From Phytoactinopolyspora endophytica (GTDB lineage: Bacteria > Actinomycetota > Actinomycetes > Jiangellales > Jiangellaceae): a stretch of 5,145 bases of DNA. A program made the translations under genes and the position numbers. The notes under the pieces were generated by a model. That model saw only the letters and a program-made list of their open reading frames with translations. It did not search any database and was not told the DNA's origin. Position 1 is the first letter of the stretch. Each line of letters begins with the position of its first letter. This document shows positions 4,611 through 5,145 of the stretch, piece by piece. Location: NCBI RefSeq assembly GCF_004138495.1, contig NZ_ML142857.1, positions 135,734-140,878 of the forward strand. Reading direction: 5' to 3'.

Positions 4611-5145
4611 TCAGTCGTAAGGGCGATCATCCGAGGAAGGCGGCGGAAGTTCGTGCCCGATTCCGGTTCCCGACGGCTCCAACGTGCCCTCAGGGTTCTC
4701 CACCGGCCGATAGCTGATATCGAGCTCCGGTGTTTCGATCAGCTTCCCGCCCTCATGATCAGAGTGCATCGCGGCATCAAGAATCCCAGTCGTCAGAAGT
4801 GTACGTTCGACAGGATAGGGAGCAGTTCCAGTGAGCGCCATATGCTCGATCTGCCGGTCCAGGAACGTGAAGTGACCATAGGGCCATCCCTTCTCCAGCA
4901 AGAATTCCGACGCCTCAACTTCACCGTTCCGACGGCTGGCGTATGCGAGAGTGGTCAGCGCCCCGTTCAGCAGCAGTGCAGTTCCACGGAAGCCATCGTT
5001 GTACTCGATCAGGAACGCGATCGGTTCTGTAGCGTTCTCCTTGACGTCGCCGTCGGTAACGTGACCGCCCTTCTGTCGCGCGGCGTCGATCGCTGCGTCC
5101 ATGAGCGCCTCATCCCACCGGCCGCTTTCCGCCGCTTCCCACACT
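4611..5145 (-). CDS. Unidentified protein, C-terminal part (oxidoreductase-like tail), cut by window edge
   Basis: About 178 codons stay open from the right edge to TGA 4613-4611, and the true start lies outside the window. I do not recognise a named family with certainty. Conserved-looking blocks are EPIAFLIEYNDGFRGTALLLNG (split here as EPIAFLIEYNDGF and RGTALLLNG), HFTFLDRQIEHMALTGTAPY, PVERTLLTTGILDAAMHSDH and EGGKLIETPELDISY. A helix before a TG-PPYP-type turn, then a helix ending in a serine and a glycine-rich turn, resembles the end of Gfo/Idh/MocA-like proteins, so a relative of that superfamily is possible but unproven. The last 30 or so residues, rich in Pro, Glu, Ser and Gly, are probably disordered. 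No membrane segment is seen. GC is lower than in its neighbour: by hand, 68 of 120 bases at 4741-4860 are G or C, against 44 of 60 at 4021-4080, which could mean a different origin. The gene converges on the oxidoreductase across about 100 bases. Confidence 0.7.
   Translation of the reverse strand, partial: VWEAAESGRWDEALMDAAIDAARQKGGHVTDGDVKENATEPIAFLIEYNDGFRGTALLLNGALTTLAYASRRNGEVEASEFLLEKGWPYGHFTFLDRQIEHMALTGTAPYPVERTLLTTGILDAAMHSDHEGGKLIETPELDISYRPVENPEGTLEPSGTGIGHELPPPSSDDRPYD

Overview
This window reads as chromosomal DNA from a high-GC Gram-positive bacterium, most likely an actinobacterium. Three things point that way: most reading frames have GC-rich third positions, the J-domain protein carries a DUF4190-like membrane tail of a kind common in actinobacteria, and the endonuclease V belongs to a divergent type whose sequence looks actinobacterial to me. 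I see no mobile element, CRISPR array, tRNA or rRNA. The species cannot be fixed from what is here.

Layout, left to right. At 1-52 there is probably the last part of a plus-strand gene cut by the window edge. It converges on a large secreted alpha/beta hydrolase (minus, 58-1518). Upstream of the hydrolase on the same strand lies an endonuclease V homologue (minus, 1657-2373), in which several metal-binding and catalytic positions are changed. At 2462-2819 (minus) is the remnant of a beta-hydroxyacid dehydrogenase: the N-terminal Rossmann half is gone and the C-terminal part is broken by a frameshift. Next comes a small J-domain protein with two C-terminal membrane segments (plus, 2935-3543). 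A Gfo/Idh/MocA-family oxidoreductase follows (plus, 3666-4508), with a strong LacI/GalR-type operator directly in front of it. The last gene (minus, 4611 to the right edge) is incomplete. Its visible C-terminal part resembles the end of oxidoreductase-like proteins, and the GC content drops there.

The genes do not form one pathway. The sequence best supports a set of single-gene units: a secreted esterase- or peptidase-like enzyme, a DNA-repair-like protein, a membrane J-protein, and a sugar- or polyol-type oxidoreductase under probable LacI-family control. The strongest observations are the active-site changes in the endonuclease V homologue, the decayed dehydrogenase, the LacI-type operator, and a hairpin that covers the hydrolase ribosome binding site. 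I found no convincing new multi-gene system.
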